IMG/VR virus record: IMGVR_UViG_3300025889_000246
Coordinates: 1 to 42,077 of that record
Source: a virus
Direction: 5' to 3' (one strand)
Length of the DNA stretch: 42,077 bases
Shown: piece by piece, positions 24,923 to 32,434 of the stretch
How the letters are laid out: each line of letters begins with the position of its first letter
Position numbering within the stretch: position 1 is the first letter of the stretch
Made by a program: the position numbers and the translations under genes
Notes under the pieces: model-generated
The model's input: the letters and a program-made list of their open reading frames with translations, nothing else
Database searches by the model: none
Told to the model about the DNA's origin: nothing

Positions 24923-26302
24923 ATGGCAAGAAATAGAATAATTTATCAAAGTCAGGCTTTATTCATAGGCCCGAACTCAACAGGTTACCATTTGCAAAAG
25001 GCACCTGCTGGTACAAGCGACGCTAATACTGCAACTTGGTCTGGCGTAACAGGATTAACTCATGCTGGAGCTGAAGCAGATGCAATTACAAGATCATTGG
25101 TGCTTCCTTTGGAAAGAATACAATCAGCTAACTTTAATTTTTCAATTAACAGAATCGATGTTAATGAATTCGGTAAGTTGGCTCGTCTTGATTCTATTGT
25201 AACTGAAGCTCCAACTGTCGGATTAGATTTTAATTATTACCTTACAGATGGTGGCAACGAAAGAAAATTAGGTTTCAATATCCCAACTACTGGTGCAGCT
25301 AGAGCAAGCGCTAGTTCTTTCTATGACGCAGATGATTTAGCTATGTCTGGTTATAGCGCCTTGTCAGGTCAAATTGATGACACCCAAGGTAACAACTACT
25401 ACATTCTTCTTACTAAAGAAGGTGAAGATGTAGATGGAGATACAAAATCTTCTAGCGCAGATGATTTTGATGTTGTAGCTATTGGTAATGGATTTATTAC
25501 TGATTACTCTGTTGAAGCGGCTGTTGGTTCATTGCCTACTGCTTCTGTAACAGTTGAAGCTTTTAATATCAAGGTTGATAATACAATGTCTGGAGCTACC
25601 AACTACTTACCAGCTGTTGGTCTTGAAAGTGGTATTCAATATACAGGTCAAGCTGCTCCTACTTACAATTACACTATTCAGGGCAATGAAGCTCAAGGCA
25701 CTACCACTCTTGATACTGAAGGATCTTCAGCAATCAAGGCTTTAAGGCCCGGAGATTTAGTTCTTACAATTAGCAATGCTTCTACTTACCAAGGTCTTGC
25801 TACTTTGGATGGCGATGGAAAAGCTCATATACAAAGCTTCACTATCAGCACTCCTATGAGTAGAACAGTGCTACAAAGACTTGGAAATACCTTTGGATAT
25901 GCTAGAGTTATTGACTTACCATTAAACATGGAAGTTTCAATTTCTGCTGTTATGTCTGAACTCAAGAAGAGTAACATTTTCCATACTCTTTGTAATACCA
26001 CAACTCATAATTTCACTCTTGATCTTTATGGTTGTGATAGTGCTACTGGAACCAGAAGCTCAAGCAAATCTCTAAGATTTGAAGTCAAAGGAGCTCGCTT
26101 AGAAAGTGAAACTTTCTCTAGTGCAATTGGTGACAATCAAACTGTTGATATTACATTTAGTTGTCAAATTGGTGGCGCTAATGATCAAAATAACGGCTTA
26201 TTCATGGAAGGTACTTATCCTCTTTACAGATGCTTAAAGTACTTACCTCTTGGCGCAAACAAAGGAGTTGCAAGTTCTTACAACCCACACGAAATCGCCT
26301 AA
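24923..26302 (+). CDS. Major tail tube protein (paralog 1)
   Basis: The 459-residue protein is the best candidate for the major tube subunit. It is the last gene of the rightward island, is followed by a strong terminator, and has regular, more GC-rich codon use than its neighbours, as expected for an abundant virion protein. Residues 188-216 (NGFITDYSVEAAVGSLPT and onward) match the shared block of the two leftward tube-like genes. The C-terminal half (ARVIDLPLNMEVSISAVMSEL, then LRFEVKGARLESETFSSAIGDN) has the beta-sandwich pattern of tube proteins, and the protein could carry two fused tube domains. The promoter may be the element before 22955, or the AT-rich gap upstream. Confidence 0.7.
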   Translation: MARNRIIYQSQALFIGPNSTGYHLQKAPAGTSDANTATWSGVTGLTHAGAEADAITRSLVLPLERIQSANFNFSINRIDVNEFGKLARLDSIVTEAPTVGLDFNYYLTDGGNERKLGFNIPTTGAARASASSFYDADDLAMSGYSALSGQIDDTQGNNYYILLTKEGEDVDGDTKSSSADDFDVVAIGNGFITDYSVEAAVGSLPTASVTVEAFNIKVDNTMSGATNYLPAVGLESGIQYTGQAAPTYNYTIQGNEAQGTTTLDTEGSSAIKALRPGDLVLTISNASTYQGLATLDGDGKAHIQSFTISTPMSRTVLQRLGNTFGYARVIDLPLNMEVSISAVMSELKKSNIFHTLCNTTTHNFTLDLYGCDSATGTRSSSKSLRFEVKGARLESETFSSAIGDNQTVDITFSCQIGGANDQNNGLFMEGTYPLYRCLKYLPLGANKGVASSYNPHEIA

Positions 26303-26316
26303 TAATTAATAAAAGT

Positions 26317-26345
26317 AAAGCCCCCCAGAAATGGGGGGCTTTTTT
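26317..26345 (+). terminator. Strong rho-independent terminator after the tail tube gene
   Basis: AAAGCCCCCC (26317-26326) pairs with GGGGGGCTTT (26333-26342) across loop AGAAAT, and a T run reaches 26345. The opposite strand also ends in TTTACTTTT after the hairpin, so the element may stop leftward transcripts from the convergent gene as well. Confidence 0.92.
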
Positions 26346-26356
26346 ATTACATTAAA

Positions 26357-26429
26357 CTGGTTGCCCGAATCAGGTATCCCCTTGTAGATAGACCCGATCC
26401 GTGCAGGTCTCTAATATAGAGTCAACCAG
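26357..26429 (-). ncRNA. Possible compact structured RNA between convergent genes
   Basis: A perfect 7-bp stem, CTGGTTG (26357-26363) with CAACCAG (26423-26429), encloses 59 bases. Reading leftward, four inner hairpins fit: CTCTA-TAT-TAGAG (26421-26409); ACCTG, 7-base loop, CGGGT (26408-26392, one G-U pair); TATC with GATA (26390-26375); and CCT-GATTC-GGG (26374-26364). The leftward strand fits better because one pair is G-U there and C-A on the other strand. It lies after the stop of a leftward gene and before the bidirectional terminator, so it could be a 3'-UTR element or a small RNA. It is not a normal tRNA. Confidence 0.4.
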
Positions 26430-26435
26430 AAAATT

Positions 26436-26828
26436 TTAAAAACCTTCTATGATTTTCTTAGCTTTTTCATGATCAGGATGATCAGGATGCATAATATCTA
26501 GTTCCTGTTGAAGCACAACAGATCGTGCGCCTTTTGTCACCCTAATAAACTCTTTTTTTAAAGCTTCTTTAAGTCTAGATTTTTCATGGCTAGGGAATAT
26601 ACCAACCTTTTGGCATAATCGCTGTAAATCAGCCAAATTGCTGTCTCTAAGCTTCTCTTCAAAAATATGTGGGTCATTAGTGCCAAATGGATTAACTTGC
26701 TTTATACCTAAAGCTTCTTCAAGCTCTTTGGTCTTGCGAATATCTTCATCTTCTAATTTTCCGCTTGAAAAATTACTAAGATCTTCTACAGAAGTGATCT
26801 TCTTAGTTTGTTTTTTACGTTTTGTCAT
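26436..26828 (-). CDS. Small basic protein with SAP-like helical motif
   Basis: I take ATG 26828, giving 130 residues that begin MTKRKKQTKKI. A longer in-frame start at 26903 would translate through the capsid-gene terminator hairpin and is rejected. The N-terminus is strongly basic. Residues about 59-96 (EEKLRDSNLADLQRLCQKVG, then KSRLKEALKKEF) form a helix-turn-helix pattern like SAP domains, which bind DNA in other proteins. The gene follows the capsid gene but has its own candidate promoter (CTGTAATATATAT) after the capsid terminator. A head-completion or DNA-contact role is possible but not shown. It converges on the rightward tail tube gene. Confidence 0.65.
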   Translation of the reverse strand: MTKRKKQTKKITSVEDLSNFSSGKLEDEDIRKTKELEEALGIKQVNPFGTNDPHIFEEKLRDSNLADLQRLCQKVGIFPSHEKSRLKEALKKEFIRVTKGARSVVLQQELDIMHPDHPDHEKAKKIIEGF

Positions 26829-26845
26829 ATCTATATATATTACAG
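26829..26845 (-). promoter_or_regulatory. Candidate phage promoter before the small SAP-like gene
   Basis: The leftward strand reads CTGTAATATATATAGAT directly before ATG 26828. The TGTAATATA core matches the elements before phoH and the beta-barrel gene. It lies just downstream of the capsid terminator, so the gene would otherwise have no transcription source except readthrough. Confidence 0.45.
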
Positions 26846-26862
26846 TTGAATATTGGTTATTC

Positions 26863-26896
26863 AAATAAAAAAGCGCCGCCCCCGAAGGGACGGCGC
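26863..26896 (-). terminator. Rho-independent terminator after the major capsid gene
   Basis: On the leftward strand GCGCCGTCCC pairs with GGGGCGGCGC across a TTCG tetraloop (26896 to 26873), and six T residues follow (26872-26867). It lies 23 bases after the capsid stop codon. There is no T run in the other direction, so it acts leftward. Confidence 0.93.
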
Positions 26897-26919
26897 AAAA
26901 CAAGCCTCTGAAAAACAGA

Positions 26920-28071
26920 TTACATAATCAAGCCAACTAAAGCTCTGTTGTCGAGGACCATACGGCCTTCTTCAAGAGATCCATAGTAACCGATTCTCTG
27001 CTGACGAGAGGAGAACTGATCGTCTGCGACTAAGTTGAACTCAGAGCCAGTGTCAGAATCAACAGCAATGGCGCGAACTAAGGCGTCACGGCTACGATCA
27101 AGACCAATGATGATTTCTTCTGAAGCACCATTAAAGGCACCAGCAGAACCACCAGTGTGACCAGCGTAAGAAGTTGAACCAGCAACAGTGTCAAACACAG
27201 TGTTGAAACGCTTGCCAACACCCATCTCAAGAACTTCCATAATGGAAACACCGTAGAACTCAGTTAATCCGCTCTGAGAGAAGATTTGAGCTCTAACGTT
27301 GTCAGTTAAAGCGATAGGGTTAGAAGAAGCCCCAACAGCAGAGCCATTAGGAGCAACAGTGTTAACAGGGTTGTAAGCTAACGCACGAATCTGCTCGACA
27401 ACTTCAGGAGAAACCAAGAGATCAGTGATTCCACGGCGAGCGCCAGTAGGAGTACCTCCAACAAAGGAAGCATTGATTCTCTTAGCTTTGGTGAACAATT
27501 TGTTTAAATCCTCTAAGAGGAATCTGTTCGCCTGTGCTGTACGGAAAACGTGACGATTGCTTTCGGCAGTTGTGCTTGTTCCAGTAGAAGCAGCAGCGGC
27601 AGCAGTAAAAAGAAGATTTGCGGATGTTCTTTCTTGCTTTAATAAGACTTCCTGTGCAACACGGGTGAAAGTCTTGCCAACAACATCTAAACGGGAACGA
27701 GAAGCATACTTGCGATCAAAAGAAACAGCTGAATCCAAGTGATAGGTGGTGAACTTCAACTCAGCAGCAGTAGGCTGCACATAGTTGGTAGGAAGACCAC
27801 CAGCCACGGACTGGCTGTAAACTTTGATATAATCCTCGTCAAAAATGTCATGATAAAGGTCCAAAGGAATGGAAGGATTGTCATCAGCGTTGAACTGAAG
27901 AGAAGTAAACAAGTTACTAATCGTAGGAGCATTGTTGATAACCTCTGCCAAAACAGGACCGATGAATTCGGCTAAGGCAACCTGTGCGGCGTAAGCAACA
28001 TCTCTGTTGCGTGAAGCCATAGCCTTAATCAATTCAACTTGTTCGTCGGTTCTTTTAAGAGTAATATTCAT
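26920..28071 (-). CDS. Major capsid protein
   Basis: The 383-residue protein follows the protease-scaffold and decoration genes and is closed by a strong terminator, the standard place for the major capsid protein. It starts MNITLKRTDEQVELIKAMAS and shows a helical N-terminal arm, then a mixed fold with DLYHDIFDEDYIKVYSQ, SFDRKYASRSRLDVVGKTF, LLVSPEVVEQIRALAYNP and YGVSIMEVLEMGVGKRFNT, compatible with an HK97-type coat protein. The coding sequence is clearly richer in G and C and uses more C- or G-ending codons than most genes here, as is common for the most abundant virion protein. It also has a real Shine-Dalgarno site, unlike most neighbours. Confidence 0.85.
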   Translation of the reverse strand: MNITLKRTDEQVELIKAMASRNRDVAYAAQVALAEFIGPVLAEVINNAPTISNLFTSLQFNADDNPSIPLDLYHDIFDEDYIKVYSQSVAGGLPTNYVQPTAAELKFTTYHLDSAVSFDRKYASRSRLDVVGKTFTRVAQEVLLKQERTSANLLFTAAAAASTGTSTTAESNRHVFRTAQANRFLLEDLNKLFTKAKRINASFVGGTPTGARRGITDLLVSPEVVEQIRALAYNPVNTVAPNGSAVGASSNPIALTDNVRAQIFSQSGLTEFYGVSIMEVLEMGVGKRFNTVFDTVAGSTSYAGHTGGSAGAFNGASEEIIIGLDRSRDALVRAIAVDSDTGSEFNLVADDQFSSRQQRIGYYGSLEEGRMVLDNRALVGLIM

Positions 28072-28081
28072 TTTCTATAAA

Positions 28082-28087
28082 TCCTTT
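28082..28087 (-). promoter_or_regulatory. Shine-Dalgarno site of the capsid gene
   Basis: AAAGGA lies 10 bases upstream of ATG 28071. It is one of the few convincing ribosome binding sites in the window. Most other starts are overlapped by the upstream gene or preceded by the AT-rich promoter-like element. Confidence 0.7.
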
Positions 28088-28090
28088 CTA

Positions 28091-28750
28091 TTAAGCAGTG
28101 TAAGTACTGCTGAGAGAGCAATCCAACTGAACTAGAGCGTACTGCGCTGTGCCAGTTCCTGCGAATTGATCGGCCACACCAAGCTGAGAAGTTCTGTTAC
28201 CAGTTCCCAAAATGGTTCCAACAACGGTTTCGCCTGAGGTGCTTGCCCAAGCAACACCAGAGAGCTTACCTGCGTTTGCAGAGATAACAGCAAGATTGCC
28301 GGGAGCAAAATTGGAGTCTTTCTCGTAAGCGTTTTCATCAAAGGTGAATAAACCTTTGGTAGCGACAGGAACAGCCTGACCACTTAAAACAGCCTGAAGC
28401 TCATCGCGCTTGATAGGGTTGTAGATAAGTTTTTCACCGTTCTCGTCGGTTTCGACTGTTTGTCTCAAGGTAACACCGAGAACAGGAGCGTCCTTGGTGG
28501 CAGCAGTAGCTCTCAAAGCAACGGTAGGATACTTGTCTGCGCCCAAGAATGGGTAGTCAGTTTTTCCGAGGTAGCTGCTATCGATTAAATCGATAACGTC
28601 TTTGTTGAGATTGCCGCTCAATACCTTGACCATAACTCCAGCACTGCCGTTTCCGTTAGTGCTAGGCGTAGAGTCAACTGTTTGATTAGCAAACAAATTG
28701 ACTACATCATTGTCAGAATATTGTCTGAATGGTAATAATCTAAGTGCCAT
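28091..28750 (-). CDS. Head decoration protein candidate
   Basis: The 219-residue protein sits between the protease-scaffold gene and the capsid gene, the usual place of decoration (gpD-like) proteins, and shares their GC-richer codon use. The sequence is beta-rich with many Gly, Ala and Thr residues (GNGSAGVMVKVLSGNL, PGNLAVISANAGKLSGVAWAS, GETVVGTILGTGNRT). No catalytic motif is visible. The beta-turn-rich C-terminal half resembles small-barrel decoration proteins. The stop is 19 bases before the capsid ATG, so the two are co-transcribed. It could instead be a minor head protein. Confidence 0.6.
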   Translation of the reverse strand: MALRLLPFRQYSDNDVVNLFANQTVDSTPSTNGNGSAGVMVKVLSGNLNKDVIDLIDSSYLGKTDYPFLGADKYPTVALRATAATKDAPVLGVTLRQTVETDENGEKLIYNPIKRDELQAVLSGQAVPVATKGLFTFDENAYEKDSNFAPGNLAVISANAGKLSGVAWASTSGETVVGTILGTGNRTSQLGVADQFAGTGTAQYALVQLDCSLSSTYTA

Positions 28751-28759
28751 AATGTTTTA

Positions 28760-30370
28760 TTAGTATTTGATTTGAATGTTTTCTTTGTTAAAAGCTTTGC
28801 TGAACTTAGCAAGAAGAGATTCTTCCTGAGAAGTAGCGCCATTATTATTAATGGGGGCTTCCTCTGAAGCTTCTGCTCTGTCCAAAACTTCCTCGACATC
28901 TGTTTCGGAAGCTGTAACTTCTTCTACTGCCTTTTCAGGAGTAGCCGTTTCTTCTGGGGTTGCGATAGAAGCAATGCGTTTTTCAACTTCCTGCTCCACT
29001 CTCTTAGAGAGCTCTTGTTCTTGCTCCAACTTAAAAGCTTTGCTCTTATGATGAAGTAAAGAATTGAGTTTCTCCTGATAAGCTTCGAAGGATGCTTCAG
29101 CGCTATCCAGTGCCTGAACTTCTTTTGCAATAATAGCACGGTCACTATCAGAAAGATCAAATCCTTCGTCGATAGATTCCATTCTACTATTGAAAAGTTC
29201 TTCTGCTTGCTGTGCAGCGATAGAAGACTCAAGATCAGAAATTCTGTCTTGAGCTACTTTGAGGTTCTCTTCCAATTCAACGATAGAAGCTTTTGCTTTT
29301 TCAGCGTCTTCAGCGGCTTGAATCTTCTGCTGCTCTAAGGCTTCGCGTTCCTGTTGGAACTCGACATCCTTTTCTCTAATTTTGTCAGCGACAAAGCTAG
29401 AGATGCTAGCAACAGCCTCTTGCGAGAATTCAGCTTTTTCAGAAAGCTTGCTATCAAGAATTTTCCCGAACTCTTTAATGATTTCTTGGGTATCCATGAT
29501 ATCTGTATTATTATGTGTTTTTACATTATTTTCACTCTTTTGTGAAATTTTTATGCTATTTTCGCTAGAAATTGTTGGCTTTTCTTCAACCTCTGAACTG
29601 TCGCCGGAGTCTTTTAGTGTTATAGTCTCATTTTTTTCAATGAAAACACCTTGAACATCAGCAGCAGGATTAGACGTAAACCCAATACCTAACGGAAAAA
29701 CTTCTCCGGTAACTAACCTGTAAACAGGGTCACCGTTGCTTAACTTACCAGATCCGCCGAAGCTTTTTAGATATTTTTTCATATCTTCAACTTCATTTGG
29801 ATCGGTTATGATTCTTGCTTCATCTAAATTAGTAGATCCAACAGCGATATGATAATCATTGAATCCTAATTCCCAACTCGCAGAAATTTTATTATAAACT
29901 TCGCTGTCTTTATTTCCTGCTTGCAACAAAGCGTTTGCAAAATCAGGATTAACAGTTTTGTATACAACAGCAGCTAAAGAAATGTAATAAGGATCTTTTC
30001 TTGAAACAGCTTCTTTAGATGTAATAACATTATTAGTTTCTATATCTGTAAAACCTGCATTAACAATATGCCCCACTACTTTTTCTTTTTTATGCTCAAT
30101 ATTAGTAGGTTTATAAACAAAGTACTTTAAAATTTCAGCTGCAGTTTCGGAATCAATGCCATCGCCATTTTTATTAAACTTATTTACCACTGCTGCGTTA
30201 AACGCAACGCCCACCAAATCAATATTTTTATCTAAATCTACTGATTTTGGGATCAATGGTTGCAAGTTATCTAATGAAGCACGACTTATGCTAAGATCAT
30301 TCTCAAGATCTGTAGTAGCATAAATGCTAAAATTAAAACTTGTTGTATATTTAAATTTGGATTGATCCAT
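28760..30370 (-). CDS. Prohead protease fused to scaffold
   Basis: This 536-residue protein has two parts. Residues about 15-250 look like a capsid maturation protease: LVGVAFNAAVVNKFNKNGDGI, then KPTNIEHKKEKVVGHIVNAGF with candidate catalytic H93, then ISASWELGFND with S163 or S165 as candidate nucleophile. From about residue 290 (MDTQEIIKEFGKIL) the protein becomes a long charged coiled coil rich in Glu, Gln and Lys, typical of scaffold, and it ends near FSKAFNKENIQIKY. An internal ATG at that junction could also give a free scaffold protein. The order portal, protease-scaffold, decoration, capsid is standard. The catalytic residue assignment is inferred. Confidence 0.72.
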   Translation of the reverse strand: MDQSKFKYTTSFNFSIYATTDLENDLSISRASLDNLQPLIPKSVDLDKNIDLVGVAFNAAVVNKFNKNGDGIDSETAAEILKYFVYKPTNIEHKKEKVVGHIVNAGFTDIETNNVITSKEAVSRKDPYYISLAAVVYKTVNPDFANALLQAGNKDSEVYNKISASWELGFNDYHIAVGSTNLDEARIITDPNEVEDMKKYLKSFGGSGKLSNGDPVYRLVTGEVFPLGIGFTSNPAADVQGVFIEKNETITLKDSGDSSEVEEKPTISSENSIKISQKSENNVKTHNNTDIMDTQEIIKEFGKILDSKLSEKAEFSQEAVASISSFVADKIREKDVEFQQEREALEQQKIQAAEDAEKAKASIVELEENLKVAQDRISDLESSIAAQQAEELFNSRMESIDEGFDLSDSDRAIIAKEVQALDSAEASFEAYQEKLNSLLHHKSKAFKLEQEQELSKRVEQEVEKRIASIATPEETATPEKAVEEVTASETDVEEVLDRAEASEEAPINNNGATSQEESLLAKFSKAFNKENIQIKY

Positions 30371-30389
30371 CTGTATTTATTACACTTTT
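30371..30389 (-). promoter_or_regulatory. Candidate phage promoter before the protease-scaffold gene
   Basis: The leftward strand reads AAAAGTGTAATAAATACAG, ending directly before ATG 30370. The element shares the AAAGTGTA start with those before the tape measure, gpI and neck genes, and contains ATAAATAC as in T4-type late promoters. It lies in the 22-base gap after the portal stop. Confidence 0.48.
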
Positions 30390-30392
30390 TTA

Positions 30393-32363
30393 TTATAATT
30401 TGGAATTTTTATTGCTGTGATACAAAATAGCAGCAGCGTAGTCATCCAACAGATGATTTGCGCTAATTTCTGATACTTCTTTTAACGTATCTAATTGCAA
30501 CATTAAATTGTTGTCTTCCAAACAAGCTTTAGCTTTTTGCTTCCATTCATTTTGCTCTGTAGAGACAATAATACTCTCACAAATACGAGCTAAAATTTCT
30601 TTTTGATCTTTATTTAATCTTTTCTTTTTGAAAGCACTTTTAGCTTCTGCAACCATGTAGGTATAAAGACGGTTTGTTTCATCCACGATACCTTTGATGC
30701 CATCTACAGTATATTGTTCTTTAGCAAATGATTTAGCACCTAAAGGTCTACCTGCTGTTTTAGGAGTAGCATTTTGAGCAACTTCGACTTCTTCTTCACC
30801 TTCGTAAAACGGAATTCCACCAACAATAGGGTTATAAAATCCTTTTTTACGATCCTCAATGAAACGTTCTTGAGCTTTACGAAGTTCAGTTTCTTTAGGA
30901 AATACTCCAGTTTCAATAACCTTAATACCTTCTTCTGGGGGAAGAATGCCAAGTTCCATCATGCGAGTAATAACACGCTGTACTTGAGCAGAATCTTTAA
31001 GATCGATAGTTTCAAACTTTGCAGTAGGAATATCTCTAAAACCAAAATCTTTACATAATTGCTTTATTTCTGGCTGTAAGAAATCATTAAGAAAAGCATC
31101 TCTAGCTTCGTTTAAACGTTGTAAGAACATTTGAGCTTTGATTTCAGTGCTAGCAAACTTTTCTTGATTTAAAATAATATTTTGCAAACCTTCTTTAATA
31201 TCTTGATTTACAACTTCATATTTTTCAGGACCAATAACCTTTTTGAGGTCAGGAATAATAAATTCAGCTTTTGTTGTATAATCACTGACCAAAACTCTAC
31301 CAACGCTTTGATTTTGAAATAAAGTTTGCATGGCGCTGATATTGCGAGGATTAACGCCGCCTTTATCGGGAGTTGTTCCCATTGTGATTAACAACACAAC
31401 GTTTTCAATGGTTCTGCAGATTGACTGATCAATCTTTTTCATTTCCATCTTGAAATTAATATCATCTAAGACGCCAAACCCAAATGGCACAGCGAATGGT
31501 TCATAATCCTGCTTTTTGTAAAAGGAATAGCGCAACTTAGAAGGATCAAGTGCGACTTTCATACCGTCAGTGTAATAGCCACCTTGCTTGATCTTTTTCT
31601 TCATTTCATCGGATAAAGCGTTGAATAACTCTTTATCTTCATCCGTCTTAGGATTTTGAAGACGCTCTAACTCGTATTCGCTCAGTATTTTTTCATAAAG
31701 ACCATTCTCAAAAGAAGTGGATCTTTTAGCTGCCATATCAAATGGATTAAGAACAATATAGCGAATAGGAAGTTTATTGACTTGACCAATCAAGCCAACG
31801 TTTCTTAATTTTGTAAAATCTTCTAAATTAAATTTACCGTTAATAGTATAAAGAAAAACATTGCCACTGCGGTAAAACTCACGGAAAAACTGATCTTTTA
31901 AACTCCAAATCTTAATCTTCTTTAACCAAGCATTAATAAAAGTTCTTGATCTTGCGCTGCCACCCTCCAAATATAAAGTAGAGTTGGCAAAGTCAGACAT
32001 CATGTCTATAGAGTTTCTAAATATAGCAATATTGCAGTATGCTTTTTGACAAAGCTCAATAGCATCTCTAACATTTACTCCGTCAATACCATAATTATAT
32101 GGAGACATTCCGTTACGAATATTAGCGTAAGGAAAGATTTTAGGACCCATAGCGGCGTTATTACGGCGGGAAGCTACATCATTGCCATTTACAGATGTCC
32201 TGCTGTAAGCTTTAGATTCGTAATTATAAAACGGCTCACCAACTAACTGTGGTTCATATTGCTGCGCCGCCTGACTTACAAACATTTCAGACAATGGTTG
32301 CCCTTTATCATTATTGAATTTTTCCCAATAATCAGAGCGTTTAGTATATTTTCTTTTGGACAT
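30393..32363 (-). CDS. Portal protein
   Basis: The 656-residue product lies between large terminase and the prohead protease, the position of the portal. Internal features fit: an N-terminal helical part with IELCQKAYCNIAIFRNSIDMM, a WSLKDQFFREFYRSGNVFLYT strand-helix block that is typical of portal wing domains, a long-helix region around QGLQNIILNQEKFASTEIKAQMF-type sequence, and a C-terminal coiled part rich in Lys and Glu. Length is at the upper end of siphophage portals. It would form the dodecameric vertex through which DNA is packaged and to which the neck binds. The gap to terL contains a weak hairpin and a promoter-like element. Confidence 0.85.
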   Translation of the reverse strand: MSKRKYTKRSDYWEKFNNDKGQPLSEMFVSQAAQQYEPQLVGEPFYNYESKAYSRTSVNGNDVASRRNNAAMGPKIFPYANIRNGMSPYNYGIDGVNVRDAIELCQKAYCNIAIFRNSIDMMSDFANSTLYLEGGSARSRTFINAWLKKIKIWSLKDQFFREFYRSGNVFLYTINGKFNLEDFTKLRNVGLIGQVNKLPIRYIVLNPFDMAAKRSTSFENGLYEKILSEYELERLQNPKTDEDKELFNALSDEMKKKIKQGGYYTDGMKVALDPSKLRYSFYKKQDYEPFAVPFGFGVLDDINFKMEMKKIDQSICRTIENVVLLITMGTTPDKGGVNPRNISAMQTLFQNQSVGRVLVSDYTTKAEFIIPDLKKVIGPEKYEVVNQDIKEGLQNIILNQEKFASTEIKAQMFLQRLNEARDAFLNDFLQPEIKQLCKDFGFRDIPTAKFETIDLKDSAQVQRVITRMMELGILPPEEGIKVIETGVFPKETELRKAQERFIEDRKKGFYNPIVGGIPFYEGEEEVEVAQNATPKTAGRPLGAKSFAKEQYTVDGIKGIVDETNRLYTYMVAEAKSAFKKKRLNKDQKEILARICESIIVSTEQNEWKQKAKACLEDNNLMLQLDTLKEVSEISANHLLDDYAAAILYHSNKNSKL

Positions 32364-32385
32364 TATAAATAATTACACAAAGTAG
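32364..32385 (-). promoter_or_regulatory. Candidate promoter in the terL-portal gap
   Basis: The leftward strand reads CTTTGTGTAATTATTTATA up to ATG 32363, with a GTGTAATTAT core. Upstream in the same 71-base gap, AAAGTTA and TAACTTT (32431 to 32413) can form a 7-bp AT-rich hairpin with a 5-base loop. The hairpin is too weak to call a terminator. Confidence 0.35.
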
Positions 32386-32434
32386 AACAAAAGTTCCATA
32401 TAAAGTATAATAAAAGTTAAAAAGTAACTTTCAA

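Noticed and set aside
26357-26429. Possible tRNA gene (73 bases, 7-bp closing stem, several hairpins)
   Set aside because: No strand gives a proper D-arm, a U33 anticodon loop or a 5-bp T-stem with TTCRA loop next to the acceptor. I keep it only as an unclassified structured element.
26436-26903. Longer version of the small SAP-like gene starting at 26903
   Set aside because: The extra 25 codons translate the capsid terminator hairpin and its T run. The ATG at 26828 follows a promoter-like element and begins a typical basic N-terminus.
32413-32431. Hairpin in the terL-portal gap as a terminator
   Set aside because: The stem is only 7 AT-rich pairs with no GC core, and a terminator here would cut the head operon.
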